A stretch of DNA of 64,000 bases, from NCBI RefSeq assembly GCF_019056515.1, contig NZ_CP064873.1, positions 124,001-188,000 of the forward strand. The letters run 5' to 3'. The position numbers and the translations under genes were made by a program. The notes under the pieces were generated by a model. It made no database searches. It was not told the DNA's origin and saw nothing but the letters and a program-made list of their open reading frames with translations. Positions 15,204 to 24,287 of the stretch are shown here, piece by piece (the stretch's first letter is position 1; each line of letters begins with the position of its first letter). Origin of the DNA: Microbacterium paraoxydans. Lineage in GTDB: Bacteria; Actinomycetota; Actinomycetes; Actinomycetales; Microbacteriaceae.

Positions 15204-16430
15204 TCAGGTGCGGGAGTCCTGCTTCGGCACGACCACCTGCTTGACGATGATGAGGATCGAGGCGGTGACGGGCACGGCCACGAGGGCGCCGAGCAGACCG
15301 AGGAGCGTGCCGCCGGCGAGGGCGCCGATGACGACGAGCGAGCCCGGCACGGCCACCGCCTTGTTCATGACCCGGGGGGTGAGCACGTACGCCTCGATCT
15401 GCATGTAGACGAGGTAGATCGCGGCGAAGACCAGCGCGGCGATCGGGTTCGTGAACAGCGCGAGGATGGTGCCGATCATCCAGAACAGCACGGAGCCGAC
15501 GAGCGGGATGAGTGTGACGCAGAAGGCGATCGCGGCCATGAGCGGCGGGAACGGCAGGCCGAGCACGGTGTAGAGGATGAGGGCGAGGGTCGCGTTGCAG
15601 AACGCGAGGACGACCATCCCCATCACGTAGCCGCCGACCGAATCGGTGATCTGCTGGGAGATGTCGCCGGCGCGGTCGCGGTCGCGGGCCGGGACGAGAC
15701 GCAGCATCCCCTGGCGCATGGCCGGCAGGGTCGCGAGGAAGTACAGCGTCAGCACGAGCACCACGATCGCGCCCGAGATCCCGCTCGCGATGGACGCGCC
15801 CACCTGGAGCGCCCCGCCGCCGATCGTCGCGAGGTTGCCGAAGTCGGAGAGGAACTTCTGCACCTCCGACACGAGGTCCTGGAACTGGTCACCGAACTGG
15901 TTGTTGAGGGTGGCGTAGAGGTCGGACTTCGTGAAGTCCTGGATCATGCCGGGGACCGACTTCACGAACCCCGCGATCTGATCGACGACGATGGGCACGA
16001 TCATCCAGAGGACGAGGGCCACGACGACGATGAGAGCGAGGATCGTCACCACGACGGAGAGCGCGCGGGAGATACCGCGGCGTTCGAGGAAGCGGACGGC
16101 CGGGTCGAGGCCGAGCGCGGCGAACAGGGCGAGCGCGATGTAGATGAGGACGGTGGAGAGGTTGTAGAGCGCGCTGCCGATCACGATCGCCCCGAGGCCT
16201 CCGAGGGTCACGAGGAACCCGAAGACGAACGGCCGATCGATCCGCGTCCAGAACGAGCGGCTGGGCGTGGTCGGCTCGATCACCACGGGGACGGACGGCT
16301 TCGCGGCGGCATCGGGCGCCTCCACCGCGGCTCCGACCAGCGCGGCGTCGACGGGGGCGGGGACGGAGTCCGGGGCGGGACCGCCCTGGCCGTCGTGCGG
16401 AGCGGAGGCCGGCGACTGGTCGTTGCTCAT
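15204..16430 (-). CDS. AI-2E family transporter
   Basis: A 408-residue membrane protein of the AI-2E/PerM family. An Ala/Pro-rich cytoplasmic N-terminus of about 60 residues is followed by about eight helices. Family landmarks are FFAALGLDPAV-like LFAALGLDPAVRFLERRG, the long soluble segment between helices 3 and 4 and VTLIPLVGSVLFWMIG near helix 6. Some members export autoinducer-2, others act as Na+/H+ antiporters, and the substrate cannot be told from sequence. The start at ATG 16430 is probably leaderless: a -10 TATCGT (16442-16437) ends six bases upstream. It is divergent from chorismate mutase. Confidence 0.85.
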   Translation of the reverse strand: MSNDQSPASAPHDGQGGPAPDSVPAPVDAALVGAAVEAPDAAAKPSVPVVIEPTTPSRSFWTRIDRPFVFGFLVTLGGLGAIVIGSALYNLSTVLIYIALALFAALGLDPAVRFLERRGISRALSVVVTILALIVVVALVLWMIVPIVVDQIAGFVKSVPGMIQDFTKSDLYATLNNQFGDQFQDLVSEVQKFLSDFGNLATIGGGALQVGASIASGISGAIVVLVLTLYFLATLPAMRQGMLRLVPARDRDRAGDISQQITDSVGGYVMGMVVLAFCNATLALILYTVLGLPFPPLMAAIAFCVTLIPLVGSVLFWMIGTILALFTNPIAALVFAAIYLVYMQIEAYVLTPRVMNKAVAVPGSLVVIGALAGGTLLGLLGALVAVPVTASILIIVKQVVVPKQDSRT

Positions 16431-16492
16431 GAGCACACGATAGCGGTGCCCCTCGTCGGAGGCCGGGTGATCCGCGGCTCTAGAGTAGGGGC

Positions 16493-16792
16493 ATGACTGC
16501 CGCTGAGGATCCGAAGGCCGAACTGCTCCGGCTGCGTGCGAGCATCGACAACATCGACGCGGCCCTGATCTTCCTGCTCGCGGAGCGGTTCCGCGCCACA
16601 CAGCAGGTGGGCCACCTCAAGGCCGAGCACGCGATGCCGCCGTCCGACCCGAACCGTGAGGAGCAGCAGGTCGCCCGGCTCCGCGCGCTCGCGGAGGACG
16701 CCCACCTCGACCCGGAGTTCGCGGAGAAGTGGTTCAACTTCGTCGTGGCCGAGGTCATCCGCCACCACACCGAGGCCGCCGAGGGGCGCTGA
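16493..16792 (+). CDS. Chorismate mutase (AroQ fold)
   Basis: A 99-residue all-helical chorismate mutase, which rearranges chorismate to prephenate for phenylalanine and tyrosine synthesis. The pattern LRASIDNIDAALIFLLAERF (helix 1 with the family's Arg and Asp), VGHLKAEHAMPPSDPNREEQ and the C-terminal FVVAEVIRHH fit monofunctional AroQ-delta-type enzymes of actinobacteria, which often need DAHP synthase to become fully active. ATG 16493 follows a -10 tagagt with a six-base gap, so the transcript is probably leaderless. The gene ends 10 bases before the convergent acyl-CoA ligase gene. Confidence 0.85.
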   Translation: MTAAEDPKAELLRLRASIDNIDAALIFLLAERFRATQQVGHLKAEHAMPPSDPNREEQQVARLRALAEDAHLDPEFAEKWFNFVVAEVIRHHTEAAEGR

Positions 16793-16801
16793 GCCCGAGC
16801 G

Positions 16802-18508
16802 TCAGGCCCCGCGCTCGGCGAGCAGCCGGTCGCGCACCTCGCGCCGCAGCACCTTGCCGATGAGCGACCGGGGGAGGTCGTCGACGGCGGTGATCCGGCG
16901 CGGCACCTTGTAGGCGGTCAGGTGGGTGCGGCAGAAGTCGCGGAGCCCGTCCATGTCCGCCGCCGCGCCCTCGCGGAGCACCACTGCCGCGGCGACCTCC
17001 TCGCCGCCGCTCGCCCGAGGGAGCCCCACGACGGCGGCGGCGACGACGTCCGGGTGGGCTTCCAGCGCGCTCTCCACCTCGCTGGGCGCGACGTTGAAGC
17101 CGCCGGTGATGATGAGCTCCTTCCGGCGGTCGACGATGGTGACGAACCCGTCGGGAGAGACCTCGGCGATGTCGCCGGTGCGGAGCCAGCCGTCCGGCAA
17201 CAGCGTCTCAGCCGTATCGCCGGGGCGCCCCCAGTACCCCTGGAAGACCTGCGGTCCGCGCAGCAGCAGCTCACCGGGCTCGCCCGTGGGCACGTCGACA
17301 TTGGGGTCGTCGGGGTCGACGACACGGATCTCCGTGCTCGGGAACGGGACGCCGACGGTGCCGGGGCGCCGCGTCGGACCCATCGGGTTGCCGAGCGCGA
17401 CAGGGGAGGCCTCGGTCATCCCGTACCCCTCGACGAGCAGTCCCCCGGTGGCCTCCTCCCAGCGTCGCACCGTCGCCACGGGGAGGCTCATGGCCCCGGA
17501 GATCGCGAACCGCACCGTCGAGAGGTCGACTGTGCCGCGGCCGGCCGCGCGGGCCAGCTGGTCGTAGATGGGCGGGACGGCGGGGAGGAAGGTCGGCGGG
17601 CTCGTGCGGGCGGCGTCCGTGACCAGGCTCACATCGAAGGCCGGGAACAGCACCACCTTCGCCCCGATGCTCAACGCGAACGTGAGGCACAGGGTGAGTC
17701 CGTAGGCGTGGAAGAGCGGAAGCACGGCGTAGAAGGTCTCCTCGCCGTCGCGGAGTCCTGGCACCCAGGCCCGCCCCTGCATCGCGTTGGCCCGCAGATT
17801 CGCGTGGGTGAGGATGGCGCCCTTGGGGATCCCGGTCGTCCCGCTCGTGTACTGCAGGACGGCGGTGTCGCCCAGCGACGGCCCGGGGGTGCGGCGGGGG
17901 AGCCGCCGGTGCGACACGAGCTTCTTCCACGGCGTCAGGTGCCGCGCGCGGGGCGTGCCGGTCAGCTTCGCCCGCGATGCCCGGGCCTTCGGGACGGGGA
18001 GTCGCAGCAGGAGGCGCTTCGACAGGGGCATCGCCGCCGTGAGGTCGACGCTCACGATGTGGCCGACCCGGAGGTCGTCGGGGAACCCCGCGACGGTGTC
18101 GGCGACCTTGTCCCACACGATCGCGACGCGGGCCCCGTGGTCCTCGAACTGGTGGCGCAGCTCCCGCGCGGTGTAGAGCGGGTTGTGCTCGACGACGATC
18201 GCGCCGAGGCGCAGGACCGCGTAGAACGCGACGACGTGCTGCGGGCAGTTCGGCAGCACCAGCGCCACCCGGTCGCCCTTCGTGACCCCGAGGTGGCGGA
18301 GTCCCTCCGCGGCGCGGTCGATCTGCTCGCCGAGCTCCCGGTAGGTGGTCACGGCACCGAAGAACTCGAGGGCGGGGCGGCGCGCATACCGCCGGATGCC
18401 GGCGGCCAGCATCTGCGGCAGGGTCTGCGTCGGCTCGTCGATGTCGGCCGGCACGCCCTCGGCATATGAGCGGAGCCAGGGACGGGAAGACAGCGGCGCG
18501 TCGGTCAT
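16802..18508 (-). CDS. Long-chain-fatty-acid--CoA ligase (AMP-binding enzyme)
   Basis: A 568-residue adenylate-forming enzyme with the phosphate loop YTSGTTGIPKG, the A4 region YAVLPLFHAYGL, A5 GYGMTEASPV, the A7 motif GWLRTGDIAEVSPDGF and the hinge VDRRKELIITGGFNVAP, ending with the catalytic Lys in SLIGKVLRRE. Fatty-acid activation by formation of acyl-AMP and then acyl-CoA is the most likely role (FadD-like); related aryl or medium-chain substrates cannot be excluded. ATG 18508 has GAGGG close upstream, and an in-frame GTG at 18526 is an alternative. It lies 67 bases downstream of the GNAT gene on the same strand. Confidence 0.85.
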   Translation of the reverse strand: MTDAPLSSRPWLRSYAEGVPADIDEPTQTLPQMLAAGIRRYARRPALEFFGAVTTYRELGEQIDRAAEGLRHLGVTKGDRVALVLPNCPQHVVAFYAVLRLGAIVVEHNPLYTARELRHQFEDHGARVAIVWDKVADTVAGFPDDLRVGHIVSVDLTAAMPLSKRLLLRLPVPKARASRAKLTGTPRARHLTPWKKLVSHRRLPRRTPGPSLGDTAVLQYTSGTTGIPKGAILTHANLRANAMQGRAWVPGLRDGEETFYAVLPLFHAYGLTLCLTFALSIGAKVVLFPAFDVSLVTDAARTSPPTFLPAVPPIYDQLARAAGRGTVDLSTVRFAISGAMSLPVATVRRWEEATGGLLVEGYGMTEASPVALGNPMGPTRRPGTVGVPFPSTEIRVVDPDDPNVDVPTGEPGELLLRGPQVFQGYWGRPGDTAETLLPDGWLRTGDIAEVSPDGFVTIVDRRKELIITGGFNVAPSEVESALEAHPDVVAAAVVGLPRASGGEEVAAAVVLREGAAADMDGLRDFCRTHLTAYKVPRRITAVDDLPRSLIGKVLRREVRDRLLAERGA

Positions 18509-18575
18509 GCCCTCATCTTCCGACACGGACCTGTGCTCCGCCTCCCCCTTGCGCTCACCACCGTTCGGCGTGCAG

Positions 18576-19118
18576 TCACCCGTCCGCGAGGACGCTCATG
18601 ACGATGGCGTCGACCCACTCGCCGTCCCAGCGCAGCGCCTCCCGACGCCGGCCCTCGACGACGAACCCGGCCTTCTCGTAGGCGCGCTGCGCCCGCGGGT
18701 TGAACGCGTACACCTCGAGCTCCACGCGATGCAGTCCCACGGTGTCGAAGGCGTGCCGGATGACCGCGCGCGTCGCCTCGGTCCCGTATCCGGCGCCGAA
18801 CCACCGCGGGCCGGCGAGGGCGATGCGGAAACCGGCCGAGCCGTTGTCCTCGTCCAGGTCGCTGAGGACCACCTCGCCGATGTGCGCGCCGTCGTCGCGA
18901 CGGAGGATCGCCCAATCCGCCCGGTCGTCCCGGTCGGCGAGCGACCGGAGCCAGGTCTCGACGCCCTCGCGGGTGAAGCGCGCGTGGGTGCCGGTCAGCC
19001 GCAGCACCTCGGGCTCCTGCAGGGCCGCCCAGGTGCCGTCGAGATGCTCCGGTCCGAGCGGCACGAGGTCCAGCCGCTCGGTGGTCAGGGTGGGGACGGG
19101 AGTGAGGGAGAGCGCCAT
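18576..19118 (-). CDS. GNAT-family N-acetyltransferase (RimJ/RimL-like)
   Basis: A 180-residue acetyltransferase beginning LTTERLDLVPLGPEHLDGTW, typical of the RimJ/RimL branch. The acetyl-CoA binding segment is WFGAGYGTEATRAVIRHAFD, and NPRAQRAYEKAGFVVEGRRR is the conserved C-terminal motif. Members modify protein N-termini, antibiotics or small amines, and nothing here picks the substrate. The start at ATG 19118 overlaps the stop of the SDR gene, so the two are co-translated. Confidence 0.85.
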   Translation of the reverse strand: MALSLTPVPTLTTERLDLVPLGPEHLDGTWAALQEPEVLRLTGTHARFTREGVETWLRSLADRDDRADWAILRRDDGAHIGEVVLSDLDEDNGSAGFRIALAGPRWFGAGYGTEATRAVIRHAFDTVGLHRVELEVYAFNPRAQRAYEKAGFVVEGRRREALRWDGEWVDAIVMSVLADG

Positions 19119-19711
19119 CAGACGGGGAGCACCCGCCCCGAGACGATGCCCTCGACCGCGCGCACGTACGCTTGGCCGACCTCGTCGTCGGTGACAGGGC
19201 GGTGGCCGGGGAAGGTCGAGAAGTACCCGGGGGAGTTCGCCAGCACGTCGGGGGAGACCGCATTGATGCGGATCCCCCGCGGGGCCTCGGCCGCCGCCGT
19301 GATCACGAACGACTCCAGGGCGCCGTTGGCCATCGCCGCCGCCGCTCCCGTCGCGATCGGCTCCCGCGCGAGCACGCCGCTGGTGAGGGTGATGGAGCCG
19401 CCGTCGGTCACGTGGTCGAGGGCGACCCGCACGACGTCGAGCTGCGCGAGGGTCTTCCCGGTGAAGGCGGCGAGATAGTCGTCGCGGTCGAGATCGGTGA
19501 GCGGCTTGAAGGGCACGGAGCCCACGGCGACCACGACGGCGTCGACCGGGCCGACCCGCTCGAAGAGGCTGCGGATGGAGGCGGGGTCGGTCACGTCCAC
19601 GTTCTGCTCGCCGGAGCGGGACGCCCGCACGACCTCGTGTCCCCGCACGTCGAGGGTGGCGGCGACCACCCCGCCGATGCTGCCGGTCGCGCCGATCACG
19701 AGTACCTTCAT
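19118..19711 (-). CDS. Short-chain dehydrogenase/reductase-like protein
   Basis: A 197-residue Rossmann protein with the nucleotide-binding GATGSIGG (residues 7-14), a basic residue pair R29-S-R after beta-2 suggesting NADPH, NVDVTD, and VAVGSVPF in place of the NNAG motif. The classical YxxxK catalytic motif is absent (AAAAMANGALESFV at the usual place), as in the short atypical SDRs. Length is well below the classical 250 residues. The start at ATG 19711 has GGAGGGAATC upstream. It is the first gene of an SDR-GNAT pair leading towards the acyl-CoA ligase. Confidence 0.75.
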   Translation of the reverse strand: MKVLVIGATGSIGGVVAATLDVRGHEVVRASRSGEQNVDVTDPASIRSLFERVGPVDAVVVAVGSVPFKPLTDLDRDDYLAAFTGKTLAQLDVVRVALDHVTDGGSITLTSGVLAREPIATGAAAAMANGALESFVITAAAEAPRGIRINAVSPDVLANSPGYFSTFPGHRPVTDDEVGQAYVRAVEGIVSGRVLPV

Positions 19712-19814
19712 GCGGATTCCCTCCCAGGACGGATCGAGACGACGGACGGCCGCCTCGCGGGATCGAGTCTCCCATCCCTTCCGGGCGGGAGGGGACGGAT
19801 GACGGGCGCGTCCG

Positions 19815-20912
19815 TCAGCGCGGGCTGAACTCGGCGGCCACCACGCGGGTCGCCGCGCCCAGCAGGACGGCGTCGTCGAGCGCGCTCGGCACCACGGTCG
19901 GTCCGAGGGAGGGGTGCGAGGCGGCACGGACCGCGGCGGCCGTCGCGTCCACGAACTCCGGGGAGACGATCCCGTCCGGACCGCTCAGGACGATCGTGGG
20001 CAGGTCGACGGCGGCGGCGATGACCGAGAGCGACGTGCCGAGCCGGGCGCCGGCGGCGGTGAGCACCGTCGCGTGGTCTGCGCCCGGCGTCTCCAGGCGC
20101 CGGGCGATCGCGGGAGCCGCGGCCCACGCGTGGACGCAGCCGTCGCGGCCGCACAGGCACAGCTCACCGGGGTCGCCACCCGCACCGACGTGCGCGAGCT
20201 CGCGGGCGCCGATGGAGCGTTCCACCGGGGCGCCGTCGTCGCCGACGACGCGGATCGCGGTGCCGATGCGGGTGCCGATGCGGACGAGCAGGAAGTCGGT
20301 GCCGACGGAGCCGAACCGCTGCGCGGCGTCGGCCACGAGATCGGCGTCGTCGAACAGGTGGACGGGCGCGTCGAGGACGTCCGCGAGTCGAGGGCCGAGA
20401 CCGAGCAGCGCGGAGGAGCCGGTGGGCACGCCGATGCCGATGCCGAGCGCGGGACCGTCGGCGAGGGCCCGCAGCTCGGCGACGAGACCGGCGATGGCGG
20501 CGGCGGCGTCCGGGGTGCGCGGCCGGCGGAGGCGGTGCGCGATGCGGCCGTCCGGCGAGGCCAGTGCGCCGACGATGTCGTCGGGTGCGGAGAGGTCGAG
20601 TGCGATGACCTGGACGGCACGCTGGTCGAACTCGAGCATCACGGCGGGCTTCCCCGGCCGGGACTCCTGGCTGGGTCCGCTCTCCCGGATCACACCGTCG
20701 GCGAGCAGGTCGCGCACGACCTCGGAGACGGTGGGGCGGGCGAGGCCGGTGAGCCGGGACAGATCGGCGCGACTCAGGGCGGACTGCTCCATGAGGGTGC
20801 GGAGGACGAGGGCGCGGTTCCGCTCCCGGATACCGCGGGCGTGACCGTTGCCCGGTGGCTGCGCGGCTCGTGCCCGATCCGCGGGGCGCTCTAGGATCTG
20901 GGGGTAGCGCAC
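19815..20912 (-). CDS. ROK-family transcriptional regulator
   Basis: A 365-residue ROK repressor. The N-terminal winged helix-turn-helix is LMEQSALSRADLSRLTGLAR followed by PTVSEVVRDLLADGVI. The C-terminal sugar-kinase-like domain has the zinc motif CLCGRDGC. The kinase ATP site is degenerate (ALDLSAPD where kinases have DxGGT), so it should sense a sugar rather than phosphorylate it. GTG 20912 has GGGAGGAG upstream. It is divergent from a second ROK regulator, and the pair stands between the SDR group and the sugar ABC transporter. Confidence 0.85.
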   Translation of the reverse strand: MRYPQILERPADRARAAQPPGNGHARGIRERNRALVLRTLMEQSALSRADLSRLTGLARPTVSEVVRDLLADGVIRESGPSQESRPGKPAVMLEFDQRAVQVIALDLSAPDDIVGALASPDGRIAHRLRRPRTPDAAAAIAGLVAELRALADGPALGIGIGVPTGSSALLGLGPRLADVLDAPVHLFDDADLVADAAQRFGSVGTDFLLVRIGTRIGTAIRVVGDDGAPVERSIGARELAHVGAGGDPGELCLCGRDGCVHAWAAAPAIARRLETPGADHATVLTAAGARLGTSLSVIAAAVDLPTIVLSGPDGIVSPEFVDATAAAVRAASHPSLGPTVVPSALDDAVLLGAATRVVAAEFSPR

Positions 20913-20944
20913 GATGCTCCTCCCGATCGACGCTCGGGCTGACT

Positions 20945-20961
20945 AAGTTCAATGAATAAAC
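20945..20961. promoter_or_regulatory. Candidate ROK operator between divergent regulators
   Basis: The imperfect dyad agttca-atgaa-taaact lies in an unusually AT-rich patch (ctaagttcaatgaataaactaac) in the 122 bases between two divergent ROK genes. Its position suggests auto- or cross-regulation. This is inference from sequence only. Confidence 0.45.
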
Positions 20962-21034
20962 TAACGGACCGAGCGTACGGAGCGGTACGCGCGCTGTCAA
21001 TCGACGGACCTCGGCCCCGAGAAGGAACCCGCAG

Positions 21035-22198
21035 ATGTTCACCCACGACGACGCGCTGGACACCCAGGCGGCGGTTCGGCGAGCGAACCTGCGACGGGCG
21101 CTCCAGCTCGTCTTCCAGGCCTCCGGTTCGCAGACCCGCGCCGGCATCGCGCGGGCGACCGGCCTCACGGCGGCGACCGCGTCGTCCCTCGTCGCCGAGC
21201 TCATCGAGAACCGCTTGATCGCGGAGGGTGAGCAGGCGGTGAGCACGGGGGGCAAGCGCGCGACCACGCTCAGCATCGACGCGGAGCACCACCTGATCCT
21301 CGTGCTCGTCGTGCAGCCGACCAGCGCGTACCTGGCGCTCGTCGCCCTCGACGGCTCCGAGGTCGAACGACGCAGCATCTCCTACACGATGCAGACCCGG
21401 GACCGGGTCCTCGACGAGACGGTCGCGGAGGTCGTCGCCGCAACCGGGTCGCGGCTGCTCGCGGTCGGTGTGCAGGTCCCGGGGACGACGGACGGGCGCA
21501 CCGTGCTGGAGAGCGTGCAACTGGAGTGGCACGAGGTGCCGCTGGCGGAGCGCTTCGAGAGCATCGCGGGCGTCCCGGTCCTCCTCGTCAACGACGTCGA
21601 CGCCGAGGCCATCGCGGAGGCCGGGCTGGACGCCGCCCCCTCGGGCTACCGCCTGTTCATCCACAGCGGCGGGGGCATCGGCGCCGCGGTCACCCTCGAC
21701 GGGGAGCTCGCGCCCGGACCCCGCGACCGTGCCGGGGAGATCGGGCACGTGCAGGTGGTGTTCGGCGATGCCGCCCGCCCGTGCCGCTGCGGGCGGCGCG
21801 GCTGCCTGGAGTCGGCGGCCGCGATGGGACCGATGCTCGGCGAGGAGTTCTCGGACGCCCTGGACGCGTCGGCGGTCCGTGCCCTCGTCGCCCGGGCGGA
21901 TCAGACGCTGATCGACGACGGGGCGCGGGCGCTGGCCCGCGCCATCAAGCTCATCGGGGCGCTGCTCGATCCGATCGAGGTCGTCATCGGCGGCCCCGCG
22001 ACGGAGCTCGGCCCCCGGTTCCTGGAGCGGGTGCGGGCCGAGAGCGGCTACCCCGCGCGCGGCACCGCTGACATCCCGATCCGGTACGCCGACCCGCGCG
22101 TGGCCCCCTCCGCCGGCCCCGCGCAGGCCGCCCTCACCGCCGTCCTCGGCGTGCGATGGAACCCCGAGCAGCTCCGCGCCGGCGGCCCCCGCCCCTGA
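21035..22198 (+). CDS. ROK-family transcriptional regulator
   Basis: A 387-residue ROK protein. A winged HTH is formed by GSQTRAGIARATGLTAATAS with SLVAELIENRLIAEG. The C-terminal domain holds GYRLFIHSGGGIGAAVTLDG, GEIGHVQV and the zinc cluster CRCGRRGCLES. As a regulator it should release DNA on binding a sugar or sugar phosphate. It runs towards, and is convergent with, the sugar ABC transporter operon whose end lies 158 bases away, making that transporter a plausible target. The start at ATG 21035 has GAGAAGGA upstream. Confidence 0.85.
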   Translation: MFTHDDALDTQAAVRRANLRRALQLVFQASGSQTRAGIARATGLTAATASSLVAELIENRLIAEGEQAVSTGGKRATTLSIDAEHHLILVLVVQPTSAYLALVALDGSEVERRSISYTMQTRDRVLDETVAEVVAATGSRLLAVGVQVPGTTDGRTVLESVQLEWHEVPLAERFESIAGVPVLLVNDVDAEAIAEAGLDAAPSGYRLFIHSGGGIGAAVTLDGELAPGPRDRAGEIGHVQVVFGDAARPCRCGRRGCLESAAAMGPMLGEEFSDALDASAVRALVARADQTLIDDGARALARAIKLIGALLDPIEVVIGGPATELGPRFLERVRAESGYPARGTADIPIRYADPRVAPSAGPAQAALTAVLGVRWNPEQLRAGGPRP

Positions 22199-22263
22199 TC
22201 CCGCCCCCGACCCGCCCCTGACCACTCCCGTCGGATGTTCCGGCGGCACGATCCGGGTACGGG

Positions 22264-22317
22264 CGCACGACCGGATCCGCCCGGAACCCCTGCCCGCGCG
22301 CCGCGGTCGTGCAGGGG
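22264..22317. repeat. Degenerate relative of the 9396/9628 palindrome, possible terminator
   Basis: Between convergent genes, gcgcacgaccggatccg and cggtcgtgcaggggcg resemble the arms of the 9.4-kb modules. The region also contains cccctgc (22287-22293) and gcagggg (22311-22317), which could form a terminator hairpin. No gene is seen in 22199-22355. Confidence 0.45.
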
Positions 22318-22355
22318 CGCCGGACGGGAACCCGGGGGACGGGAACCGGGACGGG

Positions 22356-23282
22356 CTACTTCACGCTGCCGGCGGTGAGGCCGCCGACGAGACGCTTCTC
22401 GATGAGCATGAAGAGGATGATGACGGGCAGGATCGCGACGATCGAGACGCCGAACACGTACTGCCAGCTCGTCTCGTACTGACCGACGAACTTCGTGAGC
22501 GCGACCGACAGCGGCTGGTTCTTGTCCGTCGACAGGATCACCAGCGAGGCGGCGAACTCGTTCCAGCAGGCCACGAACGTGAACACGATCGCGGTGACGA
22601 TGCCCGGCCAGACGAGCGGGAGGTTGATCCGGAACAGGACCGTCAGGCGCCCGGCGCCGTCGATCTGCGCCGCCTCGTCGACCTCCTTGGGGATGCCGGC
22701 GAAGAACGAGTGCATGATCCACACGGCGAACGACAGGTTGAAGGCCGCGTTGATGAAGATCATCGCGGTCCAGGTGTCGCCGAGGCCGAGGACGGTGAAC
22801 TGCCGGAACAGGCCCGACGTGAGCACCGCCGGCTGCAGCATCTGCGTCACGATCACGAGGAACAGGAACACCATGCGGCCGGGGAACCGGAACCGGGCCG
22901 TGTAGTACGCCGCCGGGAGCGACACGAGCAGCACCAGGAGCGTCGCGAACACGGAGATGACGATGGTCGAGACGAGGTTGTACGGCAGCGGCGTCTCGGG
23001 CGTCGACCACATCGTGAGGTAGTTCTCCCAGTGCCACTCCACCGGGAGGTAGGTCGGGTCGACCGAGCGGATCTGCGCCTTCGTCTTCACCGATCCGAAG
23101 AACATGATGAGGTACGGCAGCACGAAGATGGCGAGCACGAGGAACCCGGCGGCGGTGCGCAGGATCACCCGGGGCAGCGTCACCTGATCCGCGGTGTAGC
23201 GGCGCCGGCGGCCGGGGATCGGCGGGGTGCGTCGTCCGCGGGAGTCGGCGGTGGTCACGAGGGCGGTCTCGGTCACGGTCAT
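22356..23282 (-). CDS. Sugar ABC transporter permease (MalG/UgpE type)
   Basis: A 308-residue inner-membrane permease of the carbohydrate uptake CUT1 family, with six helices and a basic N-terminal tail. The coupling EAA loop reads EVDEAAQIDGAGRLTVLFRINLPL, and the motif WNEFAASLVIL is typical of MalG-like subunits. Its start (ATG 23282) lies three bases from the stop of the partner permease. Together with the upstream permease and lipoprotein it forms an importer whose ATPase (usually a shared MsiK-type protein) is encoded elsewhere. Confidence 0.9.
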   Translation of the reverse strand: MTVTETALVTTADSRGRRTPPIPGRRRRYTADQVTLPRVILRTAAGFLVLAIFVLPYLIMFFGSVKTKAQIRSVDPTYLPVEWHWENYLTMWSTPETPLPYNLVSTIVISVFATLLVLLVSLPAAYYTARFRFPGRMVFLFLVIVTQMLQPAVLTSGLFRQFTVLGLGDTWTAMIFINAAFNLSFAVWIMHSFFAGIPKEVDEAAQIDGAGRLTVLFRINLPLVWPGIVTAIVFTFVACWNEFAASLVILSTDKNQPLSVALTKFVGQYETSWQYVFGVSIVAILPVIILFMLIEKRLVGGLTAGSVK

Positions 23283-23284
23283 GA

Positions 23285-24256
23285 TCAGACCTCCTTCATG
23301 GGCTTGACGATCTTGACGTAGGCCGCGACGATCGCGATCACGATGAGGAAGGCCACGACCGACAGGGCGCTCGCGACGTCGACCTTCTTCTGCAGCTCGA
23401 TGTACTTGAAGATGAGCGTCATGATCGTGTCGGCGCCGTAGCCCGGGATCGACCCGGTCATCACCTTGAGGATCGGCAGCGAGTTGAAGACGTTGATGAT
23501 GTTGATGAGGATCGCCACGGCGAGGGCGCTCCGCAGCTGCGGCAGGACGATCGACCAGTAGGTGCGGGCCGCTCCGGCGCCGTCCATCTTGGCCGCCTCG
23601 ATCGCGTCGGCGGGGACGGACTGCAGCCCCGCGAGGATCGTGTAGGTCGTGAAGGGCAGCGACACGAACACCGCGATGACGATCGACCAGGCGAACGCCG
23701 TCGTCGGGTTCTTCGTCCAGCCGTAGCCCACCGCGTCGTCGGAGAGCCCGATGTCGTAGAGGAACTTGTTGAAGACCCCGAAGTACGGCTCGAGGCTGTA
23801 GTAGAAGACCATCGTGGTCATCACCACGGACGCGGCCCACGGCACGATGACCGCCATCCGCACGAGCTGGCGCCCCGGGAACGCCTTGTTGAGGATCTGC
23901 GCGAGTCCGAGCGAGATGACGACCGTGAACAGCACGACCGACACGACCCACACGATCGTGCGGACGAAGATCGGCCAGAACTCCGGGAACGTGAAGACGG
24001 TCACGAAGTTGTCGAAGCCGACCGAGCCCTTGTCCAGGCCCGAGAGCGAGATGTCGCGGGTGGAGTTGAAGAACATGACGCCGGCGGGGAACAGCACCAC
24101 GCCGATGATGAGCACCAGCGCGGGGGCGATCCACGGCAGCGCCTGCAGGAGGTCCCGCCCGCCGGGGCGACCGCGCACGGCCGTCCCGGCGTCCGGGGTG
24201 CGGGGGCGGCCGGTGGCCGCCCCCGCGAGGTTCGAGGATTCTGTCGTCTGGCTCAT
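23285..24256 (-). CDS. Sugar ABC transporter permease (MalF/UgpA type)
   Basis: A 323-residue CUT1 permease with a cytoplasmic N-terminus and about six or seven helices. The EAA loop ADAIEAAKMDGAGAARTYWSIVLPQL is clear. It lies between the binding lipoprotein (32 bases upstream) and the second permease (three bases downstream), the normal gene order of such importers. No ATP-binding subunit accompanies them. Confidence 0.9.
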   Translation of the reverse strand: MSQTTESSNLAGAATGRPRTPDAGTAVRGRPGGRDLLQALPWIAPALVLIIGVVLFPAGVMFFNSTRDISLSGLDKGSVGFDNFVTVFTFPEFWPIFVRTIVWVVSVVLFTVVISLGLAQILNKAFPGRQLVRMAVIVPWAASVVMTTMVFYYSLEPYFGVFNKFLYDIGLSDDAVGYGWTKNPTTAFAWSIVIAVFVSLPFTTYTILAGLQSVPADAIEAAKMDGAGAARTYWSIVLPQLRSALAVAILINIINVFNSLPILKVMTGSIPGYGADTIMTLIFKYIELQKKVDVASALSVVAFLIVIAIVAAYVKIVKPMKEV

Positions 24257-24287
24257 GGGGGATTCCCGAACCTCTCCGTTCCGCGGG

